From contig CAJGBR010000010.1 of the NCBI GenBank assembly GCA_904501625.1, positions 1 to 37,656 of the forward strand: a stretch of DNA of 37,656 nt. Reading direction: 5' to 3'. Shown here in pieces: positions 7,781 to 18,784 of the stretch (position 1 is its first letter; each line of letters opens with the position of its first letter). The notes under the pieces were generated by a model that saw only the letters and a program-made list of their open reading frames with translations, had not been told where the DNA came from and made no database searches. Origin of the DNA: an uncultured Rikenellaceae bacterium (GTDB taxonomy: Bacteria; Bacteroidota; Bacteroidia; Bacteroidales; Rikenellaceae). The position numbers and the translations under genes were made by a program.

Positions 7781-8371
7781 TTAAAACTCAACTTTAGGTG
7801 CAGATGCGGCTCCCTGTTCAGCAGTGAAATAAGCTTGTGGTGTAAAACCGAACATCGATGCAAATAGATTTCTCGGGAACTGTCTGATATACAGATTGAA
7901 TGACTTAGCTTCGTCGTTAAACTTTCGACGTTCGACTGCGATTCTGTTTTCAGTTCCTTCAAGTTGTACTTGCAGGTCTCTGAAATTTTGGTTTGCTTTA
8001 AGGTCAGGGTAGTTCTCGGCAATAGCCATCAGTTTGCCCAATGCAGCAGATAAAGCCCCCTGAGACTTATTGATTTCGTTGATTGTCTGGCTATTGAGTT
8101 CATCAACAGTGATATTTTGGCGTGTAGCATTTGCACGAGCCTCGATAACTGCAGTCAGCGTTTCAGATTCGTGTTTTGCGTATCCCTTTACGGTATTAAC
8201 TAAATTAGGAATCAAATCGAGTCGACGTTGGTATTGGTTCTCAACATTAGCCCACTGTGCAGCGACAGATTCTTGTTTCTGAACCATATTGTTGTAACCA
8301 TTTTTGCAAGTTACAAAGACTGCCAATACAACGCCTATAACTATCAATAGTGTAATTATTCCCTTTTTCAT
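7781..8371 (-). CDS. lemA: LemA family membrane protein
   Basis: 196 residues from the ATG at 8371; an upstream ATG at 8419 lies ahead of the candidate promoter and was rejected. One N-terminal membrane segment (about 4-20) is followed by the typical LemA helical bundle, with WANVENQYQRRLDLIPNLVN and a later FNDEAKSFNLYIRQFPRN. LemA proteins are anchored with the helical part outside the cytoplasm. Their role is not settled. A Cys at 22 follows the membrane segment but is not a good lipobox. The gene forms a likely two-gene unit with the TPM gene downstream. Confidence 0.9.
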   Translation of the reverse strand: MKKGIITLLIVIGVVLAVFVTCKNGYNNMVQKQESVAAQWANVENQYQRRLDLIPNLVNTVKGYAKHESETLTAVIEARANATRQNITVDELNSQTINEINKSQGALSAALGKLMAIAENYPDLKANQNFRDLQVQLEGTENRIAVERRKFNDEAKSFNLYIRQFPRNLFASMFGFTPQAYFTAEQGAASAPKVEF

Positions 8372-8390
8372 AAGTTTGATATTTAAAAAT

Positions 8391-8428
8391 TTATAGTGCA
8401 AATTTAATAAAAATTGCACTATAACAAA
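8391..8428 (-). promoter_or_regulatory. lemA promoter overlapped by an 11-bp palindrome
   Basis: On the minus strand, TTTG (comp 8425-8428), 18 bases, TAAATTTG (comp 8399-8406) form a promoter about 28 bases upstream of lemA. A perfect inverted repeat TTATAGTGCAA / TTGCACTATAA (8391-8401 and 8414-8424, 12-base gap) fills the spacer and covers part of the -7 word. It could be an operator. It could also be a weak terminator of rpoN, but there is no long T run directly after it. Confidence 0.5.
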
Positions 8429-8463
8429 AAAATCTTCATTTTAAAGCAATTTAGAAATGAGGT

Positions 8464-9888
8464 TTAGATCATCTCTTTTCTCAGTCGAGCTACGGGAATT
8501 CCAAGCATTTCTCTGTATTTGGCAACAGTGCGGCGGGCTATCTGGTAGCCTCGTTTATTGAGTTCTTCCATTAATGCCTCATCGGTCATCGGGTGGCGTT
8601 TATCCTCATTATCAACATATTCTTTGAGGATATTTTTTATTTCGTGAGAAGATACCTCATCCCCCGATTCGGTTTGCATAGCCTCGGAAAAGAGTGTCTT
8701 CAACAATAAAATTCCGAAATGTGTCTGCACATATTTGCTATTTACTACGCGAGAGATTGTCGAAACATCGAGTCCTGTTCTGTCGGATACATCTTTGAGA
8801 ATCATCGGCTTGAGCATAGATATATCTCCATCCTTGAAGTATTCGCGTTGGTAGTCCAAAATCGTCTGCATCGTTTGCATCAAAGTTTTATGTCTTTGTT
8901 CGATTGCCGAGATAAACCATTTTGCAGAATCAACCTTATGTTTAATGAACTGCATAGTTTCGTGTTCTTGCTTTTCGTTTACGGACTCTGACATTTCACG
9001 AATCATTTTGATGTATTGATTATTGATTCGCACTTCAGGAACATTCGAATAATTTAGTGACAATGAGAACTCTCCATTGTGATAATCGAGTATAAAATCG
9101 GGAGTAATATGCGGCACAATATCTTGTGCATCATTATTATATAAATTGGCTGGTTTGGGTGATAGTCTGATAATTTCGTCAATGGCATCTTTAAATTGGT
9201 CATTGGTGCAACCCAAACGATTAAGTAATTTGTCGTAATGTTTTTTTGTGAATTCTACAAAATGGTCTTCGATTATTTTCTTTGCAAGTTTTTCACTATC
9301 TGAAGCCGGTTGCCTTGAGCCCAACTGCAACAGAAGGCACTCTTGCAACGACCTTGCACCTACACCTACGGGTTCGAGTTCGTGAATTGTTCTCAGGGCA
9401 TTTTCCAGTTCTGCCACATCTGCATCGATACTCATATTGAAGGCAAGGTCGTCGGATATTGATTCCAAAGGTCTTCGCAGATAGCCATCATTATCAAGAC
9501 TATCAATGAGATATTTTGCCAAAATGAACTCTCTATTAGTCAATGTTTTGTATCCAAGTTGTTCTTCGAGATATTCCCTAAGAGATATTCCGCGTGTAAT
9601 CGGAGTCTGATGAATCTTGTCGTCCTTCGAGTAGTTGTTTGTGTGGTATTTATACGAGGGAATATTATCCTCCTCCTTGACATATTGTTCAACCGAAATC
9701 TCTTTTTTATCTTCTTGGAGTTCGATATCTTGTTCGACCTCTTCCAATACCGGATTCTCTTCAATTTCCTGTTTGATTCTTTGTTCGAGTTGCAGCATTG
9801 GTAATTCCAACAACTTTATCATTTGAATCTGTTGTGGAGATAATTTCTGAGATAATTTCTGAACTTGGCTTTGACTTATAATTCCCAT
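8464..9888 (-). CDS. rpoN: RNA polymerase sigma-54 factor
   Basis: 474 residues, full length. It directs core polymerase to -24/-12 promoters that need an AAA+ activator. Region I at the N-terminus has the activator-contacting pattern (LSPQQIQMIKLLELPMLQLE). An acidic region II (about 45-75) follows, then the core-binding domain, the central helix-turn-helix (DVSDRTGLDVSTISRVVNSK), and the RpoN box ARRTVAKYRE at 451-460. No enhancer-binding protein is encoded in the window. A short duplication of 12 bases near the start (9839-9864) only encodes the repeated QKLS of region I. asnS lies upstream on the same strand with a 164-base gap that holds a hairpin. Confidence 0.96.
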   Translation of the reverse strand: MGIISQSQVQKLSQKLSPQQIQMIKLLELPMLQLEQRIKQEIEENPVLEEVEQDIELQEDKKEISVEQYVKEEDNIPSYKYHTNNYSKDDKIHQTPITRGISLREYLEEQLGYKTLTNREFILAKYLIDSLDNDGYLRRPLESISDDLAFNMSIDADVAELENALRTIHELEPVGVGARSLQECLLLQLGSRQPASDSEKLAKKIIEDHFVEFTKKHYDKLLNRLGCTNDQFKDAIDEIIRLSPKPANLYNNDAQDIVPHITPDFILDYHNGEFSLSLNYSNVPEVRINNQYIKMIREMSESVNEKQEHETMQFIKHKVDSAKWFISAIEQRHKTLMQTMQTILDYQREYFKDGDISMLKPMILKDVSDRTGLDVSTISRVVNSKYVQTHFGILLLKTLFSEAMQTESGDEVSSHEIKNILKEYVDNEDKRHPMTDEALMEELNKRGYQIARRTVAKYREMLGIPVARLRKEMI

Positions 9889-9988
9889 AGTATTAAATTA
9901 GATATTAAATATTGAAATTAGTTTTTCAAGTTGTGATTTTTACTAAAAAAATATTACTTTCGGGTTTCAAGTCATCTATTTAACAATA

Positions 9989-10028
9989 GATTGCAGAAAA
10001 CCAGAGTATATCAAGGTCTTCTGCAATC
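9989..10028 (-). terminator. Hairpin after asnS, possible weak terminator
   Basis: GATTGCAGAA...TTCTGCAATC (10 bp), then one mismatch and three more pairs, with a 12-base loop. There is no T run on the minus-strand side, so termination may be weak, or it may protect the mRNA end. Confidence 0.45.
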
Positions 10029-10052
10029 ATATATCAAGTTTGGTCGTTTGTA

Positions 10053-11462
10053 TTAGAATTCGGCGTTATTCGGAGTTCTTGGGAACGGAATCACATCACG
10101 AATATTGGCCATACCTGTAACAAAAAGCAACAAACGTTCGAATCCTAAACCGAAACCACTATGTGGTGCACTGCCGAATCTACGAGTGTCAAGATACCAC
10201 CACATATCTTTGTCGGGAATTCCGAGTTCGTTGATGCGGTTGAGCAATTTTTCGTAGTTCTCTTCACGTTGAGATCCTCCGATAATTTCACCGATTTTGG
10301 GGAACAGAACGTCCATTGCACGAACTGTTTTTCCATCATCGTTTTGTTTCATATAGAACGCCTTGATCTCTTTGGGATAGTTGGTCAGAATAACCGGTTT
10401 TTTGAAATGTTTTTCAACAAGGTAGCGTTCGTGTTCGCTTTGTAGGTCGAGACCCCAACTTACAGGATACTCAAATTTTGCTCCTGAGTTTTTCAAAATT
10501 TCGATACCTTCTGTGTAGTCGAGTCTTACGAAATCGTTTTCCAATACAAATTTCAAACGGTCAATTAATTCGCCGTCATACATTTTTGCGAGGAATTGAA
10601 GATCGTCCATACAATTATCCAATGCATATTGAATAAGATATTTGAGGAAATCTTCAGCGAGGTTCATATTGTCTTCGATTTCGAAGAATGCAACTTCGGG
10701 TTCGATCATCCAGAATTCAGCCAGGTGACGCGGAGTATTTGAATTCTCTGCACGGAATGTCGGTCCGAATGTGTAGATTTGTCCCAAAGCCATAGCACCG
10801 AGTTCGCCTTCGAGTTGTCCCGAAACAGTGAGGTTGCAATGTTTGCCGAAGAAGTCCTGTGTATAATCGACTTTGCCTTCTTCGTTGCGGGGCAGTTCTT
10901 CGAGATTAAGTGTTGTGACGTTGAACATCTCTCCTGCACCTTCGCAGTCTGATGCTGTAATCAGTGGGGTATGAAGATAATAGAATCCGTGATCATTAAA
11001 ATATTTATGGATAGCGAATGCCATTGCGTGACGAATTCTGAGTACGGCACCAAAGGTGTTAGTACGCGGACGCAAGTGTGCAATTTCTCTCAGAAATTCA
11101 AGTGTATGACCCTTCTTTTGCAGTGGGTAGGATTCTGGACTTGCACCGCCATAGAGTTCAACTTCTTTACCTTGAATTTCAACCGATTGACCTGAACCCT
11201 GACTTGCTACGAGTTTTCCTACGACTCTGACACAGGCTCCGGTTGAAATGCTTTTAAGCAGTTCTTCGTCATACTTGGCAGGATCAAGAACGACCTGTAT
11301 ATTGTTAATTGAAGAACCGTCGTTGATTGCCAGAAATACTACGTTTTTATTTCCACGCTTAGTTCTTACCCAGCCCTTTACAGTGACTACCGAGTCGGGT
11401 TGACCGTTTTTGAGCAGGTCGACGACTTTGGTTCGACCTCCGTCAAGATTTACATTTCTCAT
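10053..11462 (-). CDS. asnS: Asparagine--tRNA ligase
   Basis: 469 residues from the ATG at 11462. An upstream ATG at 11495 overlaps the promoter -7 word and adds no conserved sequence. It charges tRNA-Asn with asparagine in the cytoplasm. An N-terminal OB-fold (about 15-110) binds the anticodon, and a class II catalytic domain follows. Motif 2 is visible as [21 protein letters not shown]-like sequence and motif 3 as [10 protein letters not shown] near the C-terminus. The length fits Bacteroides AsnRS. AspRS-specific insertions are absent. The gene is divergent from purL. Confidence 0.95.
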   Translation of the reverse strand: MRNVNLDGGRTKVVDLLKNGQPDSVVTVKGWVRTKRGNKNVVFLAINDGSSINNIQVVLDPAKYDEELLKSISTGACVRVVGKLVASQGSGQSVEIQGKEVELYGGASPESYPLQKKGHTLEFLREIAHLRPRTNTFGAVLRIRHAMAFAIHKYFNDHGFYYLHTPLITASDCEGAGEMFNVTTLNLEELPRNEEGKVDYTQDFFGKHCNLTVSGQLEGELGAMALGQIYTFGPTFRAENSNTPRHLAEFWMIEPEVAFFEIEDNMNLAEDFLKYLIQYALDNCMDDLQFLAKMYDGELIDRLKFVLENDFVRLDYTEGIEILKNSGAKFEYPVSWGLDLQSEHERYLVEKHFKKPVILTNYPKEIKAFYMKQNDDGKTVRAMDVLFPKIGEIIGGSQREENYEKLLNRINELGIPDKDMWWYLDTRRFGSAPHSGFGLGFERLLLFVTGMANIRDVIPFPRTPNNAEF

Positions 11463-11492
11463 TTTGAATTTCGTAATAAACAAATACTGCCA

Positions 11493-11523
11493 CAAAAATA
11501 ATTATTTTTCTTTAAAATTCAAA
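11493..11523 (-). promoter_or_regulatory. asnS promoter
   Basis: Minus strand TTTG (comp 11520-11523), 19 bases, TATTTTTG (comp 11493-11500). It predicts a start near 11486 and so selects 11462 as the asnS start codon. Confidence 0.62.
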
Positions 11524-11639
11524 AATTCCACACTCTAAACTCACGTTAGGGTAAATTTGTCGTGGGAGTATTTATATTGTCAAATGTTGTCAGTGTTGAA
11601 AAAAGTAATCGATTGTTGAAAAAAAGGTGCTAAAAAAAA

Positions 11640-11668
11640 TTGAGATTGGGTAAGATTGTGTAACTTTG
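11640..11668 (+). promoter_or_regulatory. purL promoter
   Basis: TTG (11640-11642), 18 bases, TAACTTTG (11661-11668), 23 bases before the purL ATG. The short leader leaves no room for a purine riboswitch. A direct repeat GTTGAAAAAA occurs twice just upstream (about 11596 and 11615). Confidence 0.6.
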
Positions 11669-11691
11669 TAGCATAAAATATAGTTACGACA

Positions 11692-14600
11692 ATGATAGTA
11701 TTTTTTGAGAAGGATTCGACCATTTATGCAGTTGAATCGGTTGCTGATTTTTCGGCAGAAAATATTGAAAAATTGATTTGGTTGTTCGGTGGAGCAAAAC
11801 CACTCGGTGCAAATGAAATAAGAGGCTCATTTATCGGACCTCGTCGCGAAATGATTACTCCGTGGAGTACCAATGCTGTTGAAATTACTCAGAATATGGG
11901 TATAGAAGGAATTACTCGTATTGAGCAATTTTTTGCAGAAGGTGCTTCGGGTGTGCAGTTTGATCCGATGTTAAATAGAAGATATGAAATCCTCGATCAA
12001 AAGATTTACACAATTGAAAAACAATCAGATCCGATTGTCTACATCGAAGACCTCAAGGGGTATAACCAGACAGAAGGACTCGCTTTGAGTGAGAAGGAGA
12101 TTGAATATCTTGAAGAGGTGGCTGAGAAATTGGGCCGTAATCTGACTGATTCAGAAGTGTTTGGTTTTTCTCAGGTAAACTCTGAACACTGTCGCCACAA
12201 AATTTTCAATGGAAAATTTGTAATTGACGGCGAAGAAAAAGAGGAGAGCCTTTTCGGTATGATTAAAAAGACTACAAAAACCAATCCTAACAGAGTGGTT
12301 TCTGCCTACAAGGATAATTGTGCATTTTTGCAGGGACCTGTGGTTGAGCAATTTGCTCCTGAAACACACGATACGTCAGACTACTTTGCAGTCAAAGATT
12401 TTGAATCGGTAATTTCACTCAAGGCTGAAACTCATAATTTCCCGACAACTGTCGAACCATTCAATGGTGCTGCAACCGGAACAGGTGGCGAAATTCGTGA
12501 CCGTATCGGTGGCGGTAAGGGAGCATTCCCTGTTGCCGGCACCGCTATATATATGACCTCATATCCGCGTCTTGAAGGTGGTCGTCAGTGGGAAAAGGCT
12601 ATGGTTGAACGCGAATGGTTATATCAAACTCCAGAGCAGATTCTGCTGAAGGCTTCTAATGGAGCTTCTGACTTCGGTAATAAATTCGGACAACCTCTGA
12701 TTTGTGGTAGTGTGCAGACTTTCGAACATCAGGAAAACGGAAAGAAATTTGGCTTTGATAAAGTGATTATGCTTGCCGGCGGTATCGGTTATGGTAAAAA
12801 GGTTGATAGTATCAAAGGCGAACCTGCTAAAGATGAAAAGATTGTATTGCTTGGTGGTGAAAATTACCGTATTGGTATGGGTGGTGCTGCAGTCTCATCA
12901 GTTGAGACAGGACAATTTGCAAATGCAATCGAATTGAATGCTATTCAACGTTCAAACCCTGAGATGCAAAAACGTGCATATAACGCAATTCGTGCAATCT
13001 CAGAAGAAGATCGTAACCCGATTGTCTCGATTCACGACCACGGAGCAGGAGGTCACTTGAACTGTCTTTCAGAACTTGTCGAAAATACGGGTGGTCGAAT
13101 AGATATGGATCAATTGCCAATCGGCGATCCGACACTTTCGGCTAAAGAGATTGTGGGTAACGAATCCCAGGAACGTATGGGTTTGGTTATTAAGGCTGAA
13201 GATGTAGATCATTTGAAGAGAATTGCAGAAAGAGAACGAGCTCCGATGTATGTTATTGGTGATATAACAGGAGATATGCAGTTTACATTTGAGAGAAAAT
13301 CTACTAACGAACGTCCGATTGATATTAAGTTGGAATATATGTTCGGCAAGGCTCCGAAAACAATTATGGAGGATAAAACTGTTGCGGAATCTTATGAGGC
13401 AGTTCAATACTCTGAAAACGAACTCAATGATTATCTCGAACAGGTACTATCAACAGAAGCTGTTTCTTGTAAGGATTGGTTGACAAATAAGGTCGATCGT
13501 TCGGTAACAGGTCGCATCGCACGTCAGCAATGTACAGGTCAGATTCAATTGCCATTAAATGATTGTGGTGTCGTTGCACTCGATTATCAGGGTATTAAAG
13601 GTATTGCAACAGCTCTCGGACACGCACCCGTCGCTGCAATGATCGATCCTGAAATCGGCTCTCGTTTAGCAATTACCGAAGCATTAACCAATATAGTTCT
13701 GGCTCCGATTGAGGGTGGATTGAGAGGTGTTTCGCTCAGTGCGAACTGGATGTGGCCGTGTAAAAACGTAGGAGAAGATGCTCGCCTGTATCGTGCAGTA
13801 AAGGCTGCTAGCGACTTCTCGTTGTCTTTGGGAATCAATATCCCCACAGGTAAGGATTCGTTATCAATGACACAGAAATATAAAAATGGCGAACAGGTTT
13901 ATGCTCCAGGAACGGTAATTATAACTTCAGGAGGTGAAGTGACAGATGTGAAGAAATGTCTTACTGCAGCCTTGAAACACAAACAGAGTCAGATTGTCTA
14001 TGTTGATATGAGCCATTGTGAATTTGGTCTTGCAGGTAGTATCTTTGCTCAAATTCGCAATAAGATTGGTGGCGTATTGCCTAATGTCGATTCGGATTAT
14101 TTTGCAAAAGCATTCAATGCTGTTCAATGCTTGGTTGAAGAGCAGAAATTGCTCGCAGGTCACGATGTCTCAGCCGGAGGTTTGATTACAGCATTATTGG
14201 AAATGACATTCGCAGATAACAAACTTGGTATCGATGTGGTGACAGATGTTCTCGGTCATAATAATATTATTGAGTTGTTATTCTCGGAACGTCCTGCGTT
14301 ATTGTTGCAAGTGGAAGACGGAGAGGTTATATGCAATGACCTGAAGGCTGCAGGTGTTGATGCTTATGTTATTGGTAATGTAAACACAGAACGTCGATTC
14401 ACTCTGAAAAATAATGATAAAGAATTGTCGTTCGATATAGATCATTTGAGAGATGTTTGGTACAGAACTTCATATTTGATGGATCGTTTGCAAAGCGGCG
14501 AACACAAAGCTGAAGAACGATTCAATAACTACAAAAAACAAACACTGGAATATAACTTCCCGAAGACATTCAGCGGAAAATTGGCTGACTATGGAATCGA

Positions 14601-15384
14601 TCCTCACAGAACTACACGCACAGGTGTGAAGGCTGCAATTATTCGTGAGAAGGGATCAAACGGTGATCGTGAAATGGCTTGGTGTATGCACCTGGCCGGT
14701 ATGGATGTTAAAGATGTGCATATGACCGACTTGATTTCAGGTCGCGAAACACTCGAAGATATCAATATGATTGTATTTGTCGGAGGATTCTCTAATTCAG
14801 ACGTGCTTGATTCAGCTAAAGGTTGGGCCGGAGCATTTCTCTATAATCCTAAGGCAAAACGTGCATTGGAACAATTCTTTGCTCGTCCTGATACTCTTTC
14901 CCTGGGAGTATGTAACGGTTGTCAGTTGATGGTCGAATTGGGATTGATCACTCCGAACCACTCGATTAAACCAAAGATGTTGCATAACGATAGTCACAAA
15001 TTTGAATCAAATTTCATCGGTGTAACAGTTCACGATTCGAAGTCTATTATGCTCAAATCACTTGCGGGTGCAAAACTCGGAATTTGGATTGCTCACGGTG
15101 AAGGAAAATTCTCGTTGCCTTTGGAACGCGAAAATTACAATATCCCGATAACATATAACTATGCAGAGTATCCGGCAAACCCCAATGGCAGTGACTACAA
15201 TGCTGCAGCAATCTGTAGCGAAGATGGTAGACACCTCGCTATGATGCCGCACTTGGAACGTGCAATCAGACCGTGGAACTGGGCTTACTATCCAAGTAAT
15301 CGTCAAAATTCAGATGAAGTTACTCCGTGGATTGAAGCATTTGTTAATGCTCGTCAATGGATTGAGAATAACAAAATTAAGTAA
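11692..15384 (+). CDS. purL: Phosphoribosylformylglycinamidine synthase (large, fused PurLQ type)
   Basis: 1230 residues, the single-chain form that carries both the FGAM synthetase and the glutaminase. It converts FGAR, glutamine and ATP to FGAM, the fourth step of purine synthesis. Order: N-terminal PurS-like domain, linker, FGAM synthetase core with two AIRS-like halves ([12 protein letters not shown]- and AETHNFPT-type motifs, GAGGHLN), then a class I glutamine amidotransferase domain from about 990. The glutaminase triad is C1074 in GVCNGCQ, H1187 and E1189 in MMPHLE. murI follows after 25 bases, so murI, ftsK and the lolA-like gene may be co-transcribed with it. Confidence 0.96.
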   Translation: MIVFFEKDSTIYAVESVADFSAENIEKLIWLFGGAKPLGANEIRGSFIGPRREMITPWSTNAVEITQNMGIEGITRIEQFFAEGASGVQFDPMLNRRYEILDQKIYTIEKQSDPIVYIEDLKGYNQTEGLALSEKEIEYLEEVAEKLGRNLTDSEVFGFSQVNSEHCRHKIFNGKFVIDGEEKEESLFGMIKKTTKTNPNRVVSAYKDNCAFLQGPVVEQFAPETHDTSDYFAVKDFESVISLKAETHNFPTTVEPFNGAATGTGGEIRDRIGGGKGAFPVAGTAIYMTSYPRLEGGRQWEKAMVEREWLYQTPEQILLKASNGASDFGNKFGQPLICGSVQTFEHQENGKKFGFDKVIMLAGGIGYGKKVDSIKGEPAKDEKIVLLGGENYRIGMGGAAVSSVETGQFANAIELNAIQRSNPEMQKRAYNAIRAISEEDRNPIVSIHDHGAGGHLNCLSELVENTGGRIDMDQLPIGDPTLSAKEIVGNESQERMGLVIKAEDVDHLKRIAERERAPMYVIGDITGDMQFTFERKSTNERPIDIKLEYMFGKAPKTIMEDKTVAESYEAVQYSENELNDYLEQVLSTEAVSCKDWLTNKVDRSVTGRIARQQCTGQIQLPLNDCGVVALDYQGIKGIATALGHAPVAAMIDPEIGSRLAITEALTNIVLAPIEGGLRGVSLSANWMWPCKNVGEDARLYRAVKAASDFSLSLGINIPTGKDSLSMTQKYKNGEQVYAPGTVIITSGGEVTDVKKCLTAALKHKQSQIVYVDMSHCEFGLAGSIFAQIRNKIGGVLPNVDSDYFAKAFNAVQCLVEEQKLLAGHDVSAGGLITALLEMTFADNKLGIDVVTDVLGHNNIIELLFSERPALLLQVEDGEVICNDLKAAGVDAYVIGNVNTERRFTLKNNDKELSFDIDHLRDVWYRTSYLMDRLQSGEHKAEERFNNYKKQTLEYNFPKTFSGKLADYGIDPHRTTRTGVKAAIIREKGSNGDREMAWCMHLAGMDVKDVHMTDLISGRETLEDINMIVFVGGFSNSDVLDSAKGWAGAFLYNPKAKRALEQFFARPDTLSLGVCNGCQLMVELGLITPNHSIKPKMLHNDSHKFESNFIGVTVHDSKSIMLKSLAGAKLGIWIAHGEGKFSLPLERENYNIPITYNYAEYPANPNGSDYNAAAICSEDGRHLAMMPHLERAIRPWNWAYYPSNRQNSDEVTPWIEAFVNARQWIENNKIK

Positions 15385-15409
15385 TCTTACTTAACTAATA
15401 CTTAAAGGT

Positions 15410-16201
15410 ATGGAGCATTGTTGCCGACCTATAGGTGTCTTTGATTCAGGAATGGGAGGTTTATCAGTTTGGCGAGAAATCGTCAAACTGATGCCTGCTG
15501 AATCGGTGATATATTATGGTGATGGTAAGAACTGTCCATATGGAGATCGTTCGCAAACAGATGTGATTAAATTTGTGCAAGAGGCTGTTGACCTGTTTAT
15601 CGAACGTGATTGTAAAGCAATTGTGCTTGCTTGCAATGCTGCCACAGCAATGTCTGTTGACTACCTTAGACATAAGTATCCTGATCGGATTTTTGTCGGT
15701 ATGGAACCGGCTGTAAAGCCAGCAGCACTGAATTCCCAAAGTGGTGTCATCGGAATTCTGGCCACGAAAGCTACCCTTGAAGGTAGTCTATTTAAAGAGA
15801 CTTCTATGAAATTTGCACATAATGCAAAGATACTCTCGTGTGTCGGTGATGGATTCGTTGAACTCGTAGAGCAAGGTAATGAAAATTCGCAGATGGCTTT
15901 CGATATTATCAGTAAATGTGTTGAACCTATGTTGCAACAGGGTGCTGATCATATTGTCCTGGGATGTACTCATTATCCATTTCTTGCGGAAACTATCAGT
16001 CGTGTAATAGGTGACCGAAACGTAAAAATTGTTGATCCGGCTCCGGCTGTAGCATTGAGAACAAAATCGTTGCTCGAGCAAAAAGGATGGCTTGCAAACA
16101 AAGATAATAAATGTGAATATTTGTTCTGTTCGGCTGCTGACGAAAGTTATAAAGCTAAATTGAAACAAAAAGCATTGTTGTTGATAGATAAATATCTATA
16201 G
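15410..16201 (+). CDS. murI: Glutamate racemase
   Basis: 263 residues. It interconverts L- and D-glutamate to supply the D-Glu of peptidoglycan stem peptides, without a cofactor. The two catalytic cysteines are C75 in LACNAAT and C186 in LGCTHYP, with H188 next to the second and D12 in GVFDSGMGGLS. The N-terminal Cys-Cys pair (4-5) is unusual but outside the active site. The gene lies between purL (25 bases before) and ftsK (32 bases after) on the same strand and ends in TAG. Confidence 0.95.
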   Translation: MEHCCRPIGVFDSGMGGLSVWREIVKLMPAESVIYYGDGKNCPYGDRSQTDVIKFVQEAVDLFIERDCKAIVLACNAATAMSVDYLRHKYPDRIFVGMEPAVKPAALNSQSGVIGILATKATLEGSLFKETSMKFAHNAKILSCVGDGFVELVEQGNENSQMAFDIISKCVEPMLQQGADHIVLGCTHYPFLAETISRVIGDRNVKIVDPAPAVALRTKSLLEQKGWLANKDNKCEYLFCSAADESYKAKLKQKALLLIDKYL

Positions 16202-16233
16202 TGTATATTTAAACTAAAACTTTAAATACTGAA

Positions 16234-18777
16234 GTGAATAAAAAAGAGAAAATAACTACAAAAAATATTGGCAGAACAAAACGTAAAACTCATTCTACAC
16301 CAAAGCCTCAAAAGCCTCGCAATGAAAATGCAATAAAACATAAACGTTGGGTTTTGGGTTTGTTGTTGCTTATTTGTGGAATTTATCTGTTTAGTGCAAT
16401 CGGTTCGTTTATAGTGACCTGGAAATACGATCAGGCTTTTGCAGAGTGGGGTAGTATTACTCCGACTGCGGAAGTCAAAAATTTGTGTGGACCCTTCGGT
16501 GCTAAAATTGCAAATTCATTGGTCGCAAAATGGTTCGGTATATTTTCACTGTTATTGCCATTGTCTCTTAGCATTATTGCTGTCAAAATTCTGAAAAAAT
16601 CATTTTCTGGAATATTTAAGATACTGATCGTAAGTGTGTTGGGTGTAATAGTTGGCTCGGTGTCTATATCATATTTCTGCAATAACGGATTGTGGAACTC
16701 AACTTTATTCGGATATGGCCCGGGAGGAATGGTCGGAATTGAAGTCTCTCGTTGGATGAGAGGAGTGATCGGAGAAGTCGGTGCCGGATTGGTTATTGCA
16801 CTGTCAGTAATGTTGTTGGCAATATATCTTAATGCAGAAAAAACTATCGACGTGTTGGGAAATATCGGTCGCGGTGTGTCAAAAGGTAGCAAAACTGCAC
16901 TATCTGCAGCAACTAAAACTGTTGGCGAACTGCACAATCATAAAGGTGTCGCTCTTGATGTTGATGAGCAAATTACCGATGAACTGATTACAGATGATGA
17001 ATCGAATATGGCACTGCAAGATGAATCTGATGAGATTGCGGAAGAGATTATCTTGTCTGATGATAATATAATTGCAGATAACGAGATTGCTACTGATGAA
17101 GAATCTAAAGAAAATACCGACAATAATTTTGACGAAAATTTTGAGATTGTTTCGTTGCCAGATTTTGAAAATGATTTTGTTGCCAAAGAGAAGGGGGATT
17201 CGTCAGAGCTAGTTGTTGATAGGTTTGCAAATGAAAAACAACTCGAAGCTCAGGATATTGATACGGGATACGACCATACGTTGGATTTATCTCACTATAA
17301 AAAACCGAGCATCGAATTGCTTGAAGATCACCATACAAACGTAGTGGTTTCATCTGAAGAATTGACTGAAAATAAAAACAAAATCGTCGAAACACTCGAA
17401 AATTTCGGTATTAAAATAGATAAAATTAAGGCGACAATCGGGCCGACAGTAACGTTGTATGAGATTATACCTGCAGCCGGAATCCGAATCTCAAAAATTA
17501 AAAATCTTGAAAATGATATTGCACTGAGTTTGGCAGCACTTGGAATCAGAATCATTGCCCCGATGCCAGGACGAGGAACTATCGGTATTGAAGTGCCTAA
17601 TAAAAATCCGGAAATTGTTTCAATGTACTCGGTAGTAAAAACAGCAAAATTCCAAGAGTCTAACTACGAACTACCTATTGTGTTGGGTAAAACAATTCAA
17701 AATGAAACTTATATCGTAGACCTCGCAAAAATGCCACACCTTCTGGTAGCAGGTGCAACAGGACAAGGTAAATCAGTAGGACTAAATGTGTTGCTGACAT
17801 CGTTGCTGTATAAGAAACACCCATCAGAATTGAAATTCGTTTTGGTCGATCCGAAAAAAGTCGAACTATCGATATACTCTAAACTCGAAAAACATTTCCT
17901 CGCTAAGATGCCGAGTGAAGATGAGTCAATTATAACAGATACTCAAAAGGTTATATATACACTTAATTCATTGTGTATCGAGATGGAAAACCGTTATACC
18001 CTTTTGCAGAAGGCTACGGTCAAATCAATAAAAGAGTATAATGAAAAGTTTACCAAACGAAAACTGAATCCCAATCAAGGACACCGTTACTTGCCATACA
18101 TTGTTGTGGTAGTTGATGAGTTTGCTGATATGATTATGACTGCCGGTAAAGAGGTTGAACGTCCGATTGCGTTATTGGCACAGAAATCTCGTGCCGTAGG
18201 TATTCACTTGGTTATTGCAACTCAACGCCCTACTACCAATATTATTACAGGTGTGATTAAAGCAAACTTCCCGACTAGAATCGGATTCAGAGTTATTTCG
18301 ATGATAGATTCGAGAACGATTCTCGATCAACCTGGAGCAAATCAATTGATTGGTCGTGGCGATATGTTGATTTCTACGGCAGGTGGAGAAATGACTCGTG
18401 TACAGTGTGCGTTTATTGACACTCCAGAAATTGAACGAATCGTAGATTATATCTCCGAACAACAAAGTTATCTCTCTGCGTATGAATTACCTGATTATGA
18501 TGGTGAAAATGCGGATTCGATGGGTGTTTCGATTGATTTGTCAAGACGTGATTCGATGTTCGAACAAGTAGCATATATGGTCGTGAGTGAACAACAAGGT
18601 TCAACATCTGCTATACAACGAAAATTCGAAATCGGATATAATCGTGCAGGCAGAATTATGGATCAACTTCAGGCAGCCGGAATAGTCGGAAAATCAAATG
18701 GCAGTAAACCCCGTGAAGTATTAATTACCGATCTTGATTCTTTGAAGCAGATTCTTAACAGAATTGATTATAATTAG
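16234..18777 (+). CDS. ftsK: DNA translocase FtsK/SpoIIIE
   Basis: 847 residues from a GTG start at 16234; no in-frame ATG is available upstream, and the basic N-terminus MNKKEK fits. Four membrane segments lie near 39-61, 100-120, 128-149 and 183-200, followed by a very acidic linker (about 240-330). The RecA-like motor has Walker A GATGQGKSV (K513) and Walker B VVVVDEFADM (D628, E629). The C-terminal gamma winged-helix (about 775-847, SAIQRKFEIGYNRAGRIMDQ) would read polarity sequences. It pumps DNA at the septum to resolve chromosome dimers. The gene ends in TAG, and the lolA-like gene starts 7 bases later. Confidence 0.95.
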   Translation: MNKKEKITTKNIGRTKRKTHSTPKPQKPRNENAIKHKRWVLGLLLLICGIYLFSAIGSFIVTWKYDQAFAEWGSITPTAEVKNLCGPFGAKIANSLVAKWFGIFSLLLPLSLSIIAVKILKKSFSGIFKILIVSVLGVIVGSVSISYFCNNGLWNSTLFGYGPGGMVGIEVSRWMRGVIGEVGAGLVIALSVMLLAIYLNAEKTIDVLGNIGRGVSKGSKTALSAATKTVGELHNHKGVALDVDEQITDELITDDESNMALQDESDEIAEEIILSDDNIIADNEIATDEESKENTDNNFDENFEIVSLPDFENDFVAKEKGDSSELVVDRFANEKQLEAQDIDTGYDHTLDLSHYKKPSIELLEDHHTNVVVSSEELTENKNKIVETLENFGIKIDKIKATIGPTVTLYEIIPAAGIRISKIKNLENDIALSLAALGIRIIAPMPGRGTIGIEVPNKNPEIVSMYSVVKTAKFQESNYELPIVLGKTIQNETYIVDLAKMPHLLVAGATGQGKSVGLNVLLTSLLYKKHPSELKFVLVDPKKVELSIYSKLEKHFLAKMPSEDESIITDTQKVIYTLNSLCIEMENRYTLLQKATVKSIKEYNEKFTKRKLNPNQGHRYLPYIVVVVDEFADMIMTAGKEVERPIALLAQKSRAVGIHLVIATQRPTTNIITGVIKANFPTRIGFRVISMIDSRTILDQPGANQLIGRGDMLISTAGGEMTRVQCAFIDTPEIERIVDYISEQQSYLSAYELPDYDGENADSMGVSIDLSRRDSMFEQVAYMVVSEQQGSTSAIQRKFEIGYNRAGRIMDQLQAAGIVGKSNGSKPREVLITDLDSLKQILNRIDYN

Positions 18778-18784
18778 TTTTTTT

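Noticed and set aside
9839-9864. Tandem 12-base repeat GATAATTTCTGA
   Set aside because: It encodes the repeated QKLS within conserved region I of RpoN and needs no other explanation.
11463-11691. Purine riboswitch or PurR-type site before purL
   Set aside because: The predicted leader is only about 20 bases and no riboswitch core is visible; only a short GTTGAAAAAA repeat was found.
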